From: Opitutaceae bacterium
Lineage (GTDB): Bacteria > Verrucomicrobiota > Verrucomicrobiia > Opitutales > Opitutaceae
Assembly (NCBI GenBank): GCA_023269585.1
Contig: JAHFTC010000021.1
Location: forward strand, 1-46,293
Direction of reading: 5' to 3'
DNA length: 46,293 bases
Shown here: positions 45,718-46,293 of the stretch, piece by piece
Layout of the letters: each line of letters starts with the position of its first letter
Position numbering within the stretch: the stretch's first letter is position 1
Notes under the pieces: generated by a model
The model's input: only the letters and a program-made list of their open reading frames with translations
Databases searched by the model: none
Told to the model about the DNA's origin: nothing
Translations under genes and position numbers: made by a program

Positions 45718-46158
45718 TCAACCGCCGCGCCGATACGGTTTCGAAAACAGCGGCACGTTCTCGAAGTGGCGCAGCGCCGTCTGCTCGCCGGCGACATGCT
45801 CCACCTCGACGATGTCGAAGCGCACCGTCCGCGGCTTCTCGACCAGTTGCGCGACATACGCCCGGCTCGCGCGGAGCAACGCCTTCTTCTTGCGCTTGTT
45901 CACCGCGAAGTAGCCGCCCACCAGCGAGTGCGCCGCACGGGTCTTCACCTCCACGAAGACCAGCGCCTCGCCGTCGCGGCAGACGAGGTCGATCTCGTCG
46001 CGGTCGTGCCGCCAGTTGCGCCGGAGAATCGTGAACCCCTTCTCACGCCGCAGGTGTGCGGCCGCCGCACGCTCGCCGCTTGCGCCGACATCGCCCCCGG
46101 GTGAGTCCCCTCCCCGGCGCCAACGCCGCATCAAGCCGCGAATCCAGTCCGGCAACAT
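45718..46158 (-). CDS. YraN family (UPF0102) nuclease-like protein
   Basis: A 146-residue protein of the endonuclease-like UPF0102 family. The N-terminal GERAAAAHLRREKGFTILRRNWR, split before DEIDLV, and VFVEVKTRA mark the PD-(D/E)XK-like core (Glu, Asp, Glu-x-Lys). Biological role in this family is not settled. The ATG at 46156-46158 starts a basic N-terminal extension (MLPDWIRGLMRRWRRGG). The final 135 bases of the window show nothing recognisable. Confidence 0.9.
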   Translation of the reverse strand: MLPDWIRGLMRRWRRGGDSPGGDVGASGERAAAAHLRREKGFTILRRNWRHDRDEIDLVCRDGEALVFVEVKTRAAHSLVGGYFAVNKRKKKALLRASRAYVAQLVEKPRTVRFDIVEVEHVAGEQTALRHFENVPLFSKPYRRGG

Positions 46159-46293
46159 GAAATCGGTGTAGCACGCCCACGGCGGCCCTCAATCGCCGAT
46201 TCTCCTCGCGGTGCAACCAGCAACCCAGCGCTTAAGCGAACTCGCCCTGCAGCCGATTCTTCTTACGGTGGCCGCACGCCGCCCACCTCCCCC

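Overview
The window looks like chromosomal DNA of a GC-rich Gram-negative bacterium, most probably a Verrucomicrobiota member of the Opitutales/Opitutaceae type. That placement is inferred from overall gene style (GC-rich, few clear Shine-Dalgarno sites, verrucomicrobial-type pseudopilin-like proteins, outer-membrane and TonB-type genes); no rRNA or other phylogenetic marker was compared. I found no tRNA, rRNA, CRISPR array, prophage or complete insertion sequence.

Layout. 1-1115: a REP/RAYT locus, with a small HUH-type transposase-like gene bracketed by twelve copies of a short repeat. 1148-3885: a divergent pair, an unusual CaCA-type exchanger (minus) and a lipoprotein ending in a pseudopilin-like segment (plus). 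4311-8514: a sigma-54-type promoter and tiny membrane protein, a terminator, an NtrX/NtrC-type activator, an AT-richer membrane protein gene, and an NtrY-type kinase. 8584-13769 (minus): TonB-like protein, Nudix hydrolase, LOG protein, AsmA-like protein and a DUF4203-like membrane protein. 13975-19160 (plus): murI, ffh, an aldo/keto reductase and an outer-membrane protein, with two striking palindromes in the upstream regions. 19378-23097 (minus): thrH, glmM, an orphan gene and trpD. 23181-23585: tandem palindromic repeats and low-complexity DNA.

23716-34020 (minus) is a tightly overlapping nine-gene cluster for a type IV pilus/MSHA-like or type II secretion-like machine: pseudopilin, assembly ATPase with an MshEN-like N-terminus, inner-membrane platform, second pseudopilin, GspL/PilMN-like, PilO-like, PilP/GspC-like, secretin, and finally a REC-GGDEF-HD-GYP regulator. 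A cyclic-di-GMP enzyme co-translated with a machine whose ATPase carries a predicted cyclic-di-GMP-binding domain suggests a self-contained control loop. This is the most interesting system in the window.

34140-39302 (minus) holds a spermidine-synthase-like protein, a VanY-type peptidase coupled to an aldo/keto-reductase-like protein, an unknown protein, and an RsbU-type phosphatase with a STAS-domain partner. 39376-46158 holds acnA, a peroxiredoxin, tyrS, a vapBC pair whose toxin gene is frameshifted, a methyltransferase and a YraN-family protein.
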